Shown one piece after another: positions 15,354 through 23,885 of a DNA stretch of 34,045 bases. A program made the translations under genes and the position numbers. The stretch's first letter is position 1; each line of letters opens with the position of its first letter. This DNA comes from Verrucomicrobiia bacterium (GTDB taxonomy: Bacteria > Verrucomicrobiota > Verrucomicrobiia > Verrucomicrobiales > DEV007): NCBI GenBank assembly GCA_020439945.1, contig JAGRPB010000045.1, forward strand, positions 1 to 34,045. The letters run 5' to 3'. The notes under the pieces are model-generated. The model worked only from the letters and a program-made list of their open reading frames with translations. It was not told where the DNA came from and did not search any database.

Positions 15354-16214
15354 TCAGGCGAGCCCGAGCACCTTGTCCATCCGCGCGGCGATGTCGGCGA
15401 GACGCGCCCGGTCGCCGGACCCAACTTCTGCGGTGGCCCAGCCTTGGTAATTGATCTTTTTCAACGCGGCGCGGACCTGGTCCCATTCGATGGTGCCTTC
15501 GCCGATCGGTGAACTGAAGCCCTTGGCCAATCCTTCGGAGCGGTGCTTTCGCTCATCCCATTCCTTGATGTCGAGCCTTCCGATGCGGGGTCCCAAGAGT
15601 TCAATCCAGTGCTGCGGCACGCCCCAGCGGACGTTGTTGCCCACATCGAAATAGCTGCCGAACCAGGGATGATTGATTTCGTCAACGTAGCGGACCGTAT
15701 CGAGGGCGCTGATCAGGAAGCCTGCCCAGACGTTCTCGACCAGGATTTTCACCTGGTGTTTTTCGGCGGCTGGCAGGCCTTGGCGAATGATGTCCTGCGT
15801 CTCGTTCCAACTCTCCATCAGGGGGCGGGTACGATCATAGCGGGCCACGTAGAGGACGCTGCTTCCGCCCACGCTGGCGGCGAACTCGACCGCGCCCGTG
15901 AGATCGGGGTTCGATGAATTCACGATGCCGTGCACCGGCAGCCCGGATTTTTCGATGGCCTTGCGGAATTCAGCCCCGTTGTCCTTGTCTTCCGTGCGCA
16001 ATTCGGTGCCGTCGAAGCCGAGATCCTTCACCAGTTTGAACCGGTCCCCGATACTGAGATCGGGTTCGTTGACGTCGCGAAACTTGATCGCCTTTCGGAT
16101 GATTCCGCTAAATTCTCCCGCCGCGGAAGCGGTGGGAGCGACGAGAGGAAGGGGAGAGGCGCCGACCGCGAGCAGGCCGAGCGAGGATTTTTTCAAAAGA
16201 TTTCGCCGATTCAT
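15354..16214 (-). CDS. Tat-exported sugar phosphate isomerase/epimerase-like TIM-barrel protein
   Basis: A 286-residue protein of the AP-endonuclease-2/xylose isomerase-like TIM-barrel family. It starts with NRRNLLKKSSLGLLAVGAS, a twin-arginine signal with the RR-N-L-L pattern at residues 3-6, so it should be exported folded. Barrel and likely metal positions are GFDGTELR (66-73), KILVENVW (156-163, Glu160), GSYFDVGNN (186-194, Asp190), LDIKEWD (214-220) and GWATAEVG (258-265, Glu263). These fit the Glu/Asp/Glu metal set of the family. The reaction is likely an aldose-ketose or epimerisation step, or related chemistry on an oxidised sugar; the precise substrate is unknown. Confidence 0.85.
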   Translation of the reverse strand: MNRRNLLKKSSLGLLAVGASPLPLVAPTASAAGEFSGIIRKAIKFRDVNEPDLSIGDRFKLVKDLGFDGTELRTEDKDNGAEFRKAIEKSGLPVHGIVNSSNPDLTGAVEFAASVGGSSVLYVARYDRTRPLMESWNETQDIIRQGLPAAEKHQVKILVENVWAGFLISALDTVRYVDEINHPWFGSYFDVGNNVRWGVPQHWIELLGPRIGRLDIKEWDERKHRSEGLAKGFSSPIGEGTIEWDQVRAALKKINYQGWATAEVGSGDRARLADIAARMDKVLGLA

Positions 16215-16475
16215 GGTGGGCGGAAGCTACCACTTTCGGGTTCGGCTCGTTAAGAGGAAAGCGATCACGCAATGAAGGTGGTCAAAAAATTGCTGTCAGA
16301 TGATGGCTCGTCCTCTTGCGTATGAGAAAAAAAATGTTAGGGTTTATGGAGTTTCATCAATATTTTCGCAAATTTATTTCGCATATGTTGGAAATTTCGG
16401 GGGATTAACCAACTGCGAAACCAAGTCGGCCAAGAGCCCAGAGTGATTCGGCCGTAAATCACATCATCAGACACG
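16215..16475. promoter_or_regulatory. AT-rich divergent intergenic region
   Basis: A 261-base gap between the leftward isomerase-like gene and the rightward giant gene. The middle (about 16300-16400) is clearly richer in A and T than the rest of the window, with runs such as GAGAAAAAAAATG and CAAATTTATTTCGCATATG. It is the likely promoter zone for both genes. I cannot name a convincing -35/-10 pair or operator. A leftward open frame of 80 codons across 16337-16579 overlaps the start of the giant gene and is not taken as a gene. Confidence 0.45.
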
Positions 16476-19400
16476 ATGTCGGCGACAATCGAAGGAAAAA
16501 TATCATTCGACTGCCCGAGTTGCGCTGCCCACCTGCAGGTTCCTGCGAGGTTGGCCGGCGTGACCGGTCCCTGCCCCAAATGCGGCGCGACGATTGTCGC
16601 GCCCCAGCAGAGTGTGTCTCCCCAGGAATCCGGCGGTCAAACGGCCGCGCACCACGAGGATCCCGCTTCGGGCCGGAAAAATGGTTATCAGTCCCTGAGG
16701 CGCCGACGCACCCGGGTCGAACCTCCCAAGCGCGACCTGCGTCCCATCAGCGGCGGGAACAAAGCGGAATCGGAAGGGGAAACGGATGGCGGCGACGACG
16801 AGGTCGCAACCCCCTTCAGCGGAGTCGGCAATGAAGCACCGGAGTCTCCGGATTCGCCACTCGCTTCTGATCTGGAAGTGTCGGCGGCGGAAGAAGAGCC
16901 GAAAAAAACCGTTGCCCGACCTCCCAGTTTCCTGAGCGGTGGCGTTGCGGGCATGGCTTTTCCCGGAGTGGTGTCGAATCCGGGTCCCAAAACTCCGGTT
17001 TCCGAGGAGGCCGTCGAGCCGGATTCGGAAATTCAGACGGAACCCGGGCTCGCCGCTTCGACGGCACCAAAGACTTTTGCTCGACCACCCATCGACCTCA
17101 AGCGCTCGATTTCACGCCAACCCGAGCCCGTGCCGGCGAAGGTCGAAGAGGTGCCTGAAACCGGGGCCGAAGAAAAGCCATTCGAGGAAACGGCCCCTTC
17201 GGTGAAAGAATTGGATGAGGCGCCGCCGGTTCTTGAAGAGGAGACGAAGATTGATGCCGGAGCGGATGAGGAGGTAGCTTCACTCGATGATCTGCCCGAG
17301 GAGCCACCCGCTTCGGGAGGCTTCTGGCCGTGGCAGAAAAAATCGAAACCGGTCGAGCCGGTGGCGAAAGAAGTCGCCCCGGAGGAACGGGAACAGGAAA
17401 CGCCCGCGGAGATGGTTCCTCAGTCCGAGCCGGTCTCGGCCGAGGACGAAGAGAAAGGTTCGCGGGAGCACGATTTTGAGTGGCTGCTCACCAAGGACGA
17501 ACGTGTTCCCGATGGTTCCGAGCCCAATTCGCCTCGTGAAGCACCGCGGGCCATGGTCGATCCAGAGACCGATCTGGATGAAATGTTCGGGAGTGCTTCC
17601 GAGTCTGCGGAAACTGACACGACCCCACCGCCGGCTCCCGGACCGTTTCCGAAATGGAGTTCTCTGGAAAGCGCCGGTGGTCTGGATTCCCTCATCGGAA
17701 TCGTGAAAACGCCACCCGCCTCGGGCGTGGCCGATGAAGCGCCACCGCTGGTCGAGGATCCGTGGAAAAAGCCCGACCCGGTGTCGTCAAAAGCGGAAGA
17801 TTCCTCCGAAAAAGCGACCGCCGGAGCAGATCCGTGGACGAAGCCGCTGCCGCCGACGGGCGATGCCGCAGTGGGACCGCCGCCGTTGGACGATGAGGAG
17901 GCGACAAAGAATCCCGAAGCAATCGAGGAATCGATTCCGGTGATGCTTCGGTCGTCACGACTTCGCGAAGGCGCGCCGCTGGCCCAGGAGAGCCCGGGAG
18001 ATGCCGAAAACTCCGGCGGTCTGTCTCTGAGGGTTCCCCCCAGGGAGAAAAAGATCCCGAGGGTGGAGGACCCTGCCCAAGCTCCGCCTTCCGATCTCTG
18101 GGGTTCGTCCAACGAGATGCCCGCACGGAAGCCCGAGCCGGCCGCGATCGAGAACGATGCCATCGCGGCGACTCCGTGGCTGGCACCCCAACTGAAGCGG
18201 ACGGCCGCCGCCGCCGCCGCGACGGAAGATTTTGCCGAGACCTCCCCCGAAACCGAAACGCCGCCGCCAATGGCGGAAGACAAGGAGGAGACTGTTTCCG
18301 AAGATACTCTGATCGGGGGGACGTCGGAAGACGTGCCGCCTCCGATGGCCGAAGAGGAGGAGGATTTGCCGCCGCCGATCGCGCAGTTGCCCCGTTTTCT
18401 GGGGGGCGCTCCCGTGGCGGAAAGCCATTCGCCCGCTTCGACCGCCGCCAGTTCTTCCAGCGCGCCTCCCTTGCCGGAAACCGCGCCGACTCAGGCGCCC
18501 CAAGATGATTTCGCGAAGGACGATGAGCCGATGCTATCGTTTCCGGCTTCCGGTGATTTTGGCGCTCCGCCGATGCTCAACATGCAGGCTTTCGGCGAGG
18601 GCGAGCCCCCGCGCCCGGGAGATCGGGCCGCCGCTCCCGGTCAGCAAATCCGTCTGCCCCAGATTGCCGACACCGATTCCGGCAGCGTTCAGGCAAAAGC
18701 GATCGTTTCTCCGATCACGGGTGAAACGATGAAGCCGTTCGCGCCTCTGGATGACGGCGCGGCGGAGATGGAGAAGGTCGAGGCGCCCGAAGCACCAGAT
18801 TTCGAGGAATCGAAAATCGCTTCTCTGTCTGATCGATTGCCCCAGTCATCGAAAAACGAAGAGAACCCACCGAAATTCGAAGCCGAAGGGGTCCTCGCGT
18901 CGAACGCCGACATTTCCGCCTCGAGTATTGGCGAATTGATCGCCAGCGAAGTCGACGGTCAGGAGTCCGACGAAAAGGCCATTCCTGGTGATCCGGGCGA
19001 ATTCATTTCCGCGCGTGCCCGGGTCGCGGCCGCCTCCATCGCCCGACAGGAAAAGGAGCGTGAGACGGAAGAAAAGGACGCCTCAACGGCTTCCGAAATA
19101 CCGCCCCCGGTCACACCCGAGGTCGTTTCAGTCCCCGTGATGGGCAAATCGCCGTTCCAGAAAAACTCCGGCGAACCCTCGGCACCGCCGCTCGATGTGG
19201 AAACCGAAGAGGGGGATTTCGAGGAAGGCGGACCTGAAGACATGGGCATGGCAAGAATTCTCGGACTCATGCCCCGGGGCAGGGAGAACGAGGTGGAGAC
19301 TCCCGTGGATTCCGACCAATCGACGCCGAAAGCGGCCAAGACTCAGGCGCAATCGGCCAAATCCAAGGCACCGGAATTTCCCTCCATCGACGATGTGCTC

Positions 19401-20993
19401 GACGGCAAGGCCAAGGCTCATCCCACTCCGGAGAAAGGTCCGGGCATGATCGATGGACTGAAAAAGACGTTCGAAACCATGGACGGCCGTCGCAAGAAGC
19501 TCGTCATTGGCGGGACGGTGGCGGCCACCCTGGCGGTCGTGGCGGCGGTTGGATTCGGCAGTGGTTGGTTCCGTGGTTCTGATGACGACGTGGCCGATGG
19601 CGAATCCGAAGGCACGCCGAAAACGATTCAGACCGATTCCGGCTCCGTTGCCGCGAAGGGTGAAGGCGCCACCGCGGCCGCGAATCCCGAGTCCGGGCAA
19701 CCTTCCCAGGCTTCGCCGAAGTCGGAAACGGAACTTCCCAAAGCCAATCAGGTGGGCGGCGGAAACAAGTTGGTGATCGTCGACTCGGGCGATGCCGGGG
19801 CGGCTCAGACTCCGACCCCTGTCGAGGATCGTCCGAAATCGAGTGCGCCCAATCCGCCTTCCATGACCTCGCTCATCCCCGATGGCAACAAACCGGCCTC
19901 CGATCGGGCGGCCGACGTGGCCACCGGAGTGGCGTGGGCCAGTGGTCCTAACGAAGATTCTTCGATGGCGGCTCCGGGCGCGAAGGAAACCGAACCATCG
20001 GTGGGGAATGGCGAAAAACCCGGAGGCACGGAAACTTCTTCCACCGATCTGGTGCTTCCGACGGTGGGAGCGGTGGCTCCCGCGACTGGGGATGTCGATC
20101 CCCTGGTGGCCGAGGGTTCATCCAGCAGCGCCGTCGCGGCGGTCGGGGGAAATTCCGAGCCGAATGGCGGCGGATACACTGAAATTGGTGGTGCTGGCGA
20201 AGATGGCAACGCGCCGACCGGTTCGCCCGTGGTGACGACGGACGAAGGCGATCCCGAAAAGGCTCTGTCCCGTCAGGAAGAACGGTTGCAGAGCGTCGCT
20301 CCCATCGCCGGCGCGGATTCCGGTGTGAAGCCCAATCTGGACAATCCGGTCGAAGCCGCGAAATACACCCTCCAGAAATTCCTGTCCCAGCCGGATTGGG
20401 AAGATCGCATGGAGTTTGTCTACGATGCCGAACGCCTGAAACCACGGATCCGGGCCTACTACCAGACGGCAGATGACGGTCCGATCACCGAGTCGGTCGC
20501 CAAGTTTTTCGACATGGATGAGAAACCCGCCGACGGAGGCGACCCGTTCTACGCCTTCTACCTGTTTCTCGAAGGCGTCGAAGCCGAGTTTCCCGTCGTG
20601 GTGAGAAAGACGGCCGACGGATACAAGGTCGATTGGGAACTGTTTGTGGAATGCAAGGATCGCCTTTTTGCGGAGTTCAAGAACAGCGGCAAAGAGGGCC
20701 CCGCGACCTTTCGTTTCGTGATGCAGCGCCACAGCTACTGGGGTCCGGATCGGGAGACTTTCGCCAACAGCAACGACTACCTATGTTACAAGATCGAGCC
20801 GCCTTATCCGGACGCCGAAGCCTTTGTGTTCGTGGCCAAGGATGCACCGATCGCCGCCGAGACGGAGAAACTCGCCACCTGGGGATTGCCGCCTGTGGAT
20901 GTGGTTCTGACGCTGGAGCTGAAGGAATTTCCCCACGGCGCGAAGCACTACGTCATCAAGTCGCTCGATAAGCCCAGTTGGGTCGCGCCCTGA
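16476..20993 (+). CDS. Giant zinc-ribbon, disordered, single-pass membrane protein
   Basis: A 1505-residue protein I cannot assign a function. It opens with a zinc ribbon: CPSC (13-16) and CPKC (33-36), a CX2C-X16-CX2C arrangement. Residues about 40-1000 are a Pro/Glu/Ala/Ser/Asp-rich, probably disordered and acidic stretch with imperfect repeats such as DPWKKPDP / DPWTKPLPP and PPPMAEDKEE / PPPMAEEEED. RRKKLVIGGTVAATLAVVAA (from about 1005) starts the only obvious membrane helix (1009-1030). Another low-complexity stretch leads to a compact C-terminal domain (about 1286-1505) with EAAKYTLQKFLSQPDWEDRM, FPVVVRKTADGYKVDWELF and EFPHGAKHYVIKSLDKPSW. The positive residues before the helix suggest the zinc ribbon is cytoplasmic and the C-terminus periplasmic. 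It stays open over 4.5 kb, so it is a real gene. Confidence 0.85.
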   Translation: MSATIEGKISFDCPSCAAHLQVPARLAGVTGPCPKCGATIVAPQQSVSPQESGGQTAAHHEDPASGRKNGYQSLRRRRTRVEPPKRDLRPISGGNKAESEGETDGGDDEVATPFSGVGNEAPESPDSPLASDLEVSAAEEEPKKTVARPPSFLSGGVAGMAFPGVVSNPGPKTPVSEEAVEPDSEIQTEPGLAASTAPKTFARPPIDLKRSISRQPEPVPAKVEEVPETGAEEKPFEETAPSVKELDEAPPVLEEETKIDAGADEEVASLDDLPEEPPASGGFWPWQKKSKPVEPVAKEVAPEEREQETPAEMVPQSEPVSAEDEEKGSREHDFEWLLTKDERVPDGSEPNSPREAPRAMVDPETDLDEMFGSASESAETDTTPPPAPGPFPKWSSLESAGGLDSLIGIVKTPPASGVADEAPPLVEDPWKKPDPVSSKAEDSSEKATAGADPWTKPLPPTGDAAVGPPPLDDEEATKNPEAIEESIPVMLRSSRLREGAPLAQESPGDAENSGGLSLRVPPREKKIPRVEDPAQAPPSDLWGSSNEMPARKPEPAAIENDAIAATPWLAPQLKRTAAAAAATEDFAETSPETETPPPMAEDKEETVSEDTLIGGTSEDVPPPMAEEEEDLPPPIAQLPRFLGGAPVAESHSPASTAASSSSAPPLPETAPTQAPQDDFAKDDEPMLSFPASGDFGAPPMLNMQAFGEGEPPRPGDRAAAPGQQIRLPQIADTDSGSVQAKAIVSPITGETMKPFAPLDDGAAEMEKVEAPEAPDFEESKIASLSDRLPQSSKNEENPPKFEAEGVLASNADISASSIGELIASEVDGQESDEKAIPGDPGEFISARARVAAASIARQEKERETEEKDASTASEIPPPVTPEVVSVPVMGKSPFQKNSGEPSAPPLDVETEEGDFEEGGPEDMGMARILGLMPRGRENEVETPVDSDQSTPKAAKTQAQSAKSKAPEFPSIDDVLDGKAKAHPTPEKGPGMIDGLKKTFETMDGRRKKLVIGGTVAATLAVVAAVGFGSGWFRGSDDDVADGESEGTPKTIQTDSGSVAAKGEGATAAANPESGQPSQASPKSETELPKANQVGGGNKLVIVDSGDAGAAQTPTPVEDRPKSSAPNPPSMTSLIPDGNKPASDRAADVATGVAWASGPNEDSSMAAPGAKETEPSVGNGEKPGGTETSSTDLVLPTVGAVAPATGDVDPLVAEGSSSSAVAAVGGNSEPNGGGYTEIGGAGEDGNAPTGSPVVTTDEGDPEKALSRQEERLQSVAPIAGADSGVKPNLDNPVEAAKYTLQKFLSQPDWEDRMEFVYDAERLKPRIRAYYQTADDGPITESVAKFFDMDEKPADGGDPFYAFYLFLEGVEAEFPVVVRKTADGYKVDWELFVECKDRLFAEFKNSGKEGPATFRFVMQRHSYWGPDRETFANSNDYLCYKIEPPYPDAEAFVFVAKDAPIAAETEKLATWGLPPVDVVLTLELKEFPHGAKHYVIKSLDKPSWVAP

Positions 20994-21004
20994 GCCGGGC
21001 TGAC

Positions 21005-21040
21005 TCAACAGGGTTAGGTCCAGGATCTTACCCTGTTTGA
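21005..21040. repeat. Palindromic repeat, family C (copy after the giant gene)
   Basis: AACAGGGT (21007-21014) and ACCCTGTT (21030-21037) are perfect arms, with further pairing inside (AGGTCC against GGATCT with one wobble). The whole extends from TCAACAGGGT to ACCCTGTTTGA with one bulge. It begins 11 bases after the stop of the giant gene, so it could act as a terminator-like or 3'-protecting hairpin. The sequence shares AACAGGGTTRGGTC with the elements at 3909-3968 and 12983-13023. Confidence 0.65.
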
Positions 21041-21095
21041 AAAGCGCCCCGTACCATTGATTTTCCGAAGCCGGGAAAGCCACGGAAGAAACGCC

Positions 21096-21296
21096 GTGTG
21101 GGATTTCTTCGATACGATTCTGAATTGGCTGACCTGGCCGAGATTTCAGCTCTGTTTCTGGGCTGGCCTTGTTCTCGGGTTACTTACGGCCGGAAGCATT
21201 CCCGTGGAGCCGTGGAATCTCGTTGCCGGAGGGCTGGTCTTCGTGATTTTCGTCGTGACCGGTTGGCGATGGGAAAATGATCGTGGAGAAGCGTGA
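21096..21296 (+). CDS. Small two-helix membrane protein, unknown function
   Basis: A 66-residue frame beginning with GTG at 21096, preceded by GGAAG at a seven-base spacing. An in-frame TTG at 21057 would lengthen it but has no such site. It encodes an amphipathic Trp-rich start (WDFFDTILNWLTWPRFQ) and two hydrophobic segments: LCFWAGLVLGLLTAGSI (about 19-35) and NLVAGGLVFVIFVVTGW (about 41-57). The product should sit in the inner membrane. No family is recognised. It lies between the giant gene and a convergent symporter gene six bases beyond its stop. Confidence 0.55.
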   Translation: MWDFFDTILNWLTWPRFQLCFWAGLVLGLLTAGSIPVEPWNLVAGGLVFVIFVVTGWRWENDRGEA

Positions 21297-21302
21297 ACGC
21301 GG

Positions 21303-22814
21303 TCAATTCGGGTTTGGATTTCGCGAGACTCGAGATCGAAGGGACGCCACGCCCAGCCCGACGAGGAAGATCGTCAGGGTGCCGATGACGGTGACCATTC
21401 CGCTGGCGAGCGGAAAGCGGAACGACTCGGGCATCCAGTCGGCTTTGGCGAAACTCATCCAGAAAATCGTGAACACGCCGATGATCACGCCGACGATGGC
21501 GGCGAGGTTGTCAGCCTTTTTCGAGAGGATGCCGAGGAGGAAGAGTCCCAGCATGGCGCCGGCGAACACGCCCGAGAGATCCCACCAGATTTGGAGAATG
21601 TTTCGGCTGTCGTAGGTGAGGATGATGGCCACCGAAGTGCCGATCACGCCCCAGATGACGGTCGACCAGTGCAGGACCCGCATTTTGGCCTTCTCGTTTT
21701 CGCCATCGCCGATGTGTCGGAAGATGTCCTTCAACGTGATGGTGGCGGAGCTGTTCAAACTGGTGTCGATGGTGCTCATGGCGGCGGCGAAAAGCGCGGC
21801 GACAAGTAGTCCGCCGATTCCCGCAGGCAGGTGATTGGCCATGAAATGGGGCAGCGCGAAGTCGCTGTAGGCTCCGGCCTTGCCAACGTCATCAGCCATG
21901 GTCTGGATGGCGGACATTTCGGACTCGTGGGCGTGGTAGAATCCGAAGAGCAGGGTTCCGATGAGGAAGAACATTGCCGAAACCGGAACGTAGGTGATGG
22001 CGCCGAGCCAGAGGGAACGCTTGGCGGCCGATTCCGAATTCGCGGTGTGGTAGCGCTGGATGTAGTTCTGATCGATTCCGAAATTGGTCAGATTGATGAA
22101 GATGCCGAAGAGCAGGACGACCCAGAAACTGGATTGGGTGAAGTCGAAGGCAAAGCTGCCGAGCGAGAACTTGTCGTCCGCGGCGGCGGTTTCCAGGAGC
22201 GTCGAGCCGCCGGGATCGCCGAGAAGCAGCACGGCGATGACGGCGATCGCTCCGAGGCTGAGCACGAGGCTCTGAATCACATCCGTCCAGATAACGGCCT
22301 CGATGCCGCCGACCAGGGTGTAGAGAGTGACGAGGATTCCGGTGGCGAGAATGATCAGCCGGATGTCCCAGCCGGTGACCGCGTGCATCCCGATGGACAC
22401 GCCGAGCATGATGGTTCCGGAGCGTGAGACCTGGGTAAACAGGTAGCAGATCACCGTGTAAATCCGGGCCCAGGGACCGAAGCGATGCTCAAGATGGTGG
22501 TAGGCGGAGATCTCTCCACTGTTCCGATAGAAGGGAACGAACCACTTTGAGGCGATCCAGGCCCCGATGGGAAGGGTGAGCGAAAAGACGAAGAAATTCC
22601 AATTGCCGTCGAAGGCTTTCCCCGGGTTCCCGATGAAGGTGTTGCTCGAGAGGAAGGTGCCGAAAAGCGAGAGACCCACGGCCCAGCCGGGAAGTCGGCC
22701 TCCCGCCGCCATGAACTCGCCGGTGGTCTTGCTGCGCTTGGCGAACCAGCAGCCAAAGCCGACCACGGCGATGAGATAGACAAAGAGGACGAGGCTGTCG
22801 ATGGGGGATTTCAT
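21303..22814 (-). CDS. Sodium:solute symporter (SSS/SLC5 family)
   Basis: A 503-residue protein with about 13 membrane segments, the usual size and fold of Na+-coupled SSS transporters of sugars, sialic acid, vitamins or amino acids. Family features include GRLPGWAVGLSLFGTFLSSN (39-58), the first helices with the unwound Na+ region, and YTLVGGIEAVIWTDVIQSLV (about 165-184), a strong SSS signature. INLTNFGIDQNYIQRYHTA (about 240-258) and AALFAAAMSTIDTSLNSSAT (about 341-360), which covers the Na2-site Ser/Thr region, are also typical. Its placement among sulfatases and an esterase suggests uptake of a sugar or uronic acid released outside; the substrate is unproven. The start region closely resembles that of the FG-GAP gene at 30032. 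Confidence 0.93.
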   Translation of the reverse strand: MKSPIDSLVLFVYLIAVVGFGCWFAKRSKTTGEFMAAGGRLPGWAVGLSLFGTFLSSNTFIGNPGKAFDGNWNFFVFSLTLPIGAWIASKWFVPFYRNSGEISAYHHLEHRFGPWARIYTVICYLFTQVSRSGTIMLGVSIGMHAVTGWDIRLIILATGILVTLYTLVGGIEAVIWTDVIQSLVLSLGAIAVIAVLLLGDPGGSTLLETAAADDKFSLGSFAFDFTQSSFWVVLLFGIFINLTNFGIDQNYIQRYHTANSESAAKRSLWLGAITYVPVSAMFFLIGTLLFGFYHAHESEMSAIQTMADDVGKAGAYSDFALPHFMANHLPAGIGGLLVAALFAAAMSTIDTSLNSSATITLKDIFRHIGDGENEKAKMRVLHWSTVIWGVIGTSVAIILTYDSRNILQIWWDLSGVFAGAMLGLFLLGILSKKADNLAAIVGVIIGVFTIFWMSFAKADWMPESFRFPLASGMVTVIGTLTIFLVGLGVASLRSRVSRNPNPN

Positions 22815-22911
22815 GAGAAGATTCTTGAGTCTGGCGAAAGATTTCTGCGATGGCGAGGTGGAGCGCTGCTAAGGTGAGAGTGGGTCGGCGTTTCGTCTCG
22901 GGCGGCTCAAT
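22815..22911. promoter_or_regulatory. Divergent promoter region, symporter / cation antiporter
   Basis: These 97 bases separate two genes pointing apart, so both promoters must lie here or overlap the coding ends. No clear -35/-10 pair, operator or riboswitch is visible, and neither start has a strong Shine-Dalgarno. Confidence 0.3.
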
Positions 22912-23874
22912 ATGCTACTTTCTCTGGTCTTTCTTGTTGTCGGTCTGGCCGTCCTCGTGGCGGGAGCAGAAGTCTTGGTAAGAGGCGCATCGGGAATTGC
23001 CCGAGCGGCTGGGCTTAGTCCGTTGGTGATCGGCCTGACCGTGGTGGCCTTCGGCACCAGTGCGCCGGAATTGGCGGTGTCGATTCGCTCGACCCTGGCG
23101 GGCTCGGGAGATCTGGCGATCGGTAATATCGCGGGCTCCAACCTGTTCAACGTGGCGGTGATCCTGGGGCTGTCGGCCCTGGTTTGTCCACTGGTGGTAA
23201 ACCTCCAAGTCATCCGGCTCGACATGCCGGTGATGCTGGCAGCATCGGCGGCCTTCGTCGGTTTCTACCTTTCGGGAGGTGGACTGGAGCGCTGGGAGGC
23301 GGGACTCCTGTTCGCCGGTGCGATCGCCTACACGGTCCTGCTGGTACGCATGAGCCGGAGGGAGGTGGCGAGTGCGAAGGAACCAATCGGCGAGGTGAAA
23401 ATCCTGGCCGTTCCGGCCGAACCTCCGAAGCGCCTTTGGACCCAGGGGCTGCTGGTGCTGGCGGGCCTGGGCGGACTGGTGCTCGGCGCCCAACTCTTTG
23501 TCGACAATGCGGTGAGCATCGCTCGGACGCTGGAGGTTTCCGAGGCCATCATCGGCCTGACCATCGTGGCGGCGGGCACGTCGCTGCCGGAACTGGCCAC
23601 CTCGGTGGTGGCGGCGCTGCGAAAGGAGACGGACGTGGCGGTCGGCAATATCGTGGGATCCAATCTCTTCAACGCGCTCTGCATCGCCGGCGCGGCGGGC
23701 CTGATGCGGCCCATCGATGTCGGACAGATCAGCTGGCTCGATTTCGGGTTCATGCTGGGCAGCTCGGTGATCCTGCTGCCCTTGATGCGCACGGGCTTTC
23801 GCCTCGTTCGCTGGGAAGGCGCCCTGCTGTTGGCCTGCTACGCGGTCTATCTTTTCCTCCGCTGGCCTCGTTGA
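22912..23874 (+). CDS. Calcium/sodium antiporter of the CaCA family (YrbG-like)
   Basis: A 320-residue, roughly ten-helix inner-membrane exchanger. The two inverted alpha repeats that define the family are complete: GTSAPELAVSIRSTLAGSGD (48-67) with AIGNIAGSNLFN (69-80), and GTSLPELATSVVAALRKETD (222-241) with AVGNIVGSNLFN (243-254). The Glu residues of each GTS-x-PE motif are the cation ligands. A cytoplasmic loop of about 30 residues (148-178) joins the halves. It should exchange Ca2+ (or another cation) for Na+ or H+. It ends 11 bases before the convergent sulfatase gene, with no visible terminator. Confidence 0.94.
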   Translation: MLLSLVFLVVGLAVLVAGAEVLVRGASGIARAAGLSPLVIGLTVVAFGTSAPELAVSIRSTLAGSGDLAIGNIAGSNLFNVAVILGLSALVCPLVVNLQVIRLDMPVMLAASAAFVGFYLSGGGLERWEAGLLFAGAIAYTVLLVRMSRREVASAKEPIGEVKILAVPAEPPKRLWTQGLLVLAGLGGLVLGAQLFVDNAVSIARTLEVSEAIIGLTIVAAGTSLPELATSVVAALRKETDVAVGNIVGSNLFNALCIAGAAGLMRPIDVGQISWLDFGFMLGSSVILLPLMRTGFRLVRWEGALLLACYAVYLFLRWPR

Positions 23875-23885
23875 CGGTAAGAGCC

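Noticed and set aside
13846-15450. A 534-codon rightward frame across the esterase gene
   Set aside because: The minus strand has an intact SASA esterase with its catalytic Ser, Asp and His; the plus-strand frame has no family features.
16337-16579. A leftward 80-codon frame upstream of the giant gene
   Set aside because: It overlaps the zinc-ribbon coding region in antisense, has no recognisable features and no ribosome-binding site.
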